Shown in pieces: positions 62,828 to 64,000 of a stretch of 64,000 nt of DNA. Made by a program: the position numbers and the translations under genes. The stretch is from an uncultured eubacterium 1-6 (GTDB lineage Bacteria; Bacillota; Clostridia; Lachnospirales; Lachnospiraceae): the NCBI GenBank assembly GCA_903789595.1, contig CAIFEZ010000007.1:53523-117522 (forward strand). The letters run 5' to 3'. Positions within the stretch are counted from its first letter, which is position 1. Every line of letters begins with the position of its first letter. Under the pieces are notes generated by a model. It worked only from the letters and a program-made list of their open reading frames with translations. It ran no database searches and was not told where the DNA came from.

Positions 62828-63583
62828 ATGATTCGGAAAATTGTACATATCGATGAGGAAAAGTGTAATGGCTGCGGTCTCTGCGCAAAGGCGTGTCATG
62901 AGGGCGCGATCGAGATGGTGAACGGAAAGGCGCACCTGATCAGCGACAGCTACTGCGACGGATTCGGGGACTGCCTCCCGGAATGTCCGGCAGGCGCGAT
63001 CACAATCACTGAGAGAGAAGCGGAAGAATACGACAAGAAGGCAGTAGAGGAGAGAATGAAGATGAGACAGGAAGAAACAGAATTCCACGGATGTCCGGGA
63101 AGCCGGCTTCGGATGATGAATCGCGATCATGCAGAGGGAAGACCGGAGGGTGCGGAGAATCTTCAATCCGGTGCCGGAAGGAATGAGGCAGACAGCAGCT
63201 GCGCGGCGCAGGCGGTCAGCCGCCTTACGACATGGCCGGTTCAGCTCCGGCTGGTTCCGGTAGCCGCGCCGTTTTTCGACGGGGCAAAGCTTCTGATTGC
63301 AGCGGACTGCACGGCTTACGCCTACGCGAGATTCCATGAGGACTTTATTCGGAATCATGTCGTCCTCGTAGGATGCCCGAAGCTCGATCCGCTGGATTAT
63401 ACAGACAAGCTTCAGGCAATTATCGAGCAGAACGACATCAAGAGCGTCACCATCGTCCGGATGGAGGTTCCGTGCTGCGGCGGACTGCAGCACGCGGCGG
63501 AGAACGCGCTTAGAAACAGCGGAAAATTCCTTCCGTGGAATGTCGTGACGATCGGTATCGACGGAAGAATCGTGGAAGACTGA
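62828..63583 (+). CDS. 2[4Fe-4S] ferredoxin-domain protein with extra C-terminal domain
   Basis: A 251-residue protein: N-terminal ferredoxin domain with CNGCGLCAKAC (about 13-23), where the second cluster motif CDGFGDCLPECPAG lacks one of the canonical cysteines (CxxFGDCxxxCP). The C-terminal domain (about 130-251) has an AADCTAYAYARFHEDF segment, GCPKLD and VPCCGGLQHA, which suggests more metal or cluster binding. Such proteins are common in anaerobic Firmicutes and unassigned. GGAGGAC precedes ATG 62828. Confidence 0.85.
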   Translation: MIRKIVHIDEEKCNGCGLCAKACHEGAIEMVNGKAHLISDSYCDGFGDCLPECPAGAITITEREAEEYDKKAVEERMKMRQEETEFHGCPGSRLRMMNRDHAEGRPEGAENLQSGAGRNEADSSCAAQAVSRLTTWPVQLRLVPVAAPFFDGAKLLIAADCTAYAYARFHEDFIRNHVVLVGCPKLDPLDYTDKLQAIIEQNDIKSVTIVRMEVPCCGGLQHAAENALRNSGKFLPWNVVTIGIDGRIVED

Positions 63584-63611
63584 CGGTTATCGCCGCGGAA
63601 TTGCGGGATAA

Positions 63612-63640
63612 CGGTGAAATCCCTGCTTTTCAAGTATGCG
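63612..63640 (-). repeat. Dispersed repeat, family B (fragment)
   Basis: ACGGTGAAATCCCTGCTTTTC matches the GTGAAATCCCTGC end of other family B copies. Confidence 0.5.
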
Positions 63641-63736
63641 ATTCCTTCCATTATCAATTCAGTACCCCGATTTCGAGAATCTGCGTTTTTCTCGATGCCC
63701 GGAGCCCGGGAGCCTTCGACTCCGGTTGAGAGTATG

Positions 63737-63790
63737 ATGTGTCGAACAGTTACATATTTTTAGATGTGCCGAACAGTTACATATTATTAT
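63737..63790. repeat. 27-bp direct repeat
   Basis: GATGTGTCGAACAGTTACAT and GATGTGCCGAACAGTTACAT, each followed by AT-rich sequence, lie in tandem. Confidence 0.75.
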
Positions 63791-63796
63791 TAGAGC

Positions 63797-63840
63797 CCCC
63801 GCGCGGACGCAGAACTCTGCAGCCGTGCGGGGAATTTTTT
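63797..63840 (+). terminator. Terminator of the zinc-ribbon/ferredoxin unit
   Basis: CCCCGCGCGG (63797-63806) pairs with CCGTGCGGGG (63823-63832), with an inner GCAGA/TCTGC stem, followed by AATTTTTT. Confidence 0.85.
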
Positions 63841-63925
63841 ACGTCCGTATATCCGTGCGGGTAATTTTTGCGTCTGTATATCTAGGCAGATAATTTTTGT
63901 GTCCGTATATCCGTGCAGGGAATAT
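63823..63925. repeat. 29-bp tandem repeats at the right edge
   Basis: GTCCGTATATCCGTGCGGGT with AATTTTT recurs at a 29-bp spacing (63843, 63872, 63901); the right arm of the terminator and its T run form a partial leading unit, so the array seems to have grown from the terminator. Confidence 0.82.
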
Positions 63926-64000
63926 GATCTGTATTCATGTGCGCGCACGCAGGAATCTTCCCCTGTGTCCGCGCGGAGGAATTTCTCCTTGACAATCTCC

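Overview
The window looks like a chromosomal segment of a Gram-positive, strictly fermentative gut Clostridium-type bacterium, most likely a moderately high-G+C member of the Lachnospiraceae. Reasons: AGGAGG-type ribosome binding sites and sigma-A promoters with 17-bp spacers, HprK, a tryptophan T-box in front of a TrpXYZ-type ABC transporter, the DUF5685/DnaJ pair, a SEC-C methionine aminopeptidase, a ThrRS without TGS domain, a two-gene zinc-ribbon/ferredoxin unit and an IS200 remnant. No rRNA, tRNA, CRISPR array or intact transposon was seen.

Layout. (1) 1-8.9 kb: a sugar/hexitol catabolic cluster (RbsD/FucU mutarotase, class II aldolase, LacI regulator, FGGY kinase, GatD-like hexitol-phosphate dehydrogenase, PfkB kinase, aldo/keto reductase) with paired operators; almost every gap is filled with its own short tandem repeat. 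(2) 9-24.9 kb: housekeeping genes: small membrane/zinc-ribbon proteins, DUF5685-DnaJ-DUF6553-like, ftsH, uvrC, hprK, a class A PBP, yigZ, cyclophilin, tsaE-tsaB-rimI. (3) 25-31.4 kb: Trp T-box with trpXYZ, a Na/Pi cotransporter with PhoU domain, acylphosphatase. (4) 31.4-43.6 kb: an accessory island of visibly different, more A+T-rich composition. It opens with a graveyard of gene fragments (IS200 transposase, GPH transporter, nucleoside-type ABC ATPase, MBL hydrolase, membrane protein, frameshifted SDR) and continues with an intact operon: GPH transporter, a TIM-barrel protein and small partner that look like the alpha and beta subunits of a C-glycoside deglycosidase, an esterase, a large glycosidase-like protein, an SGNH hydrolase, and then an AraC regulator fused to a GH39-like domain. 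(5) 45.5-51.9 kb: LacI regulator and a ribose-type ABC importer (permease, ATPase, permease, binding lipoprotein). (6) 52-64 kb: a Lon-like ATPase without protease domain, thrS, map, azlCD, yfbR, an AI-2E family exporter-like protein, a copper-chaperone-like HMA protein, a DtxR/MntR regulator and a zinc-ribbon/ferredoxin pair.

How the parts may work together. The left cluster can be read as a complete non-PTS route from an aldose or hexitol to triose phosphates, but it carries no transporter. The ABC importer 45 kb away has no catabolic enzymes, and its LacI operator core (GAAACGTTTC) also occurs in the divergent promoter region of the left cluster, so the two may form one regulon. The accessory island is best explained as plant C-glycoside (or related glycoside) uptake and breakdown.

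Two genome-wide habits stand out: tandem duplication of gene 3' ends that includes the stop codon (map, rimI, the gatD-like gene, the zinc-ribbon gene), and two families of dispersed palindromic elements, one of which is a MITE-like element of about 290 bp with long inverted ends. Functional names come from motif recognition without database searches.
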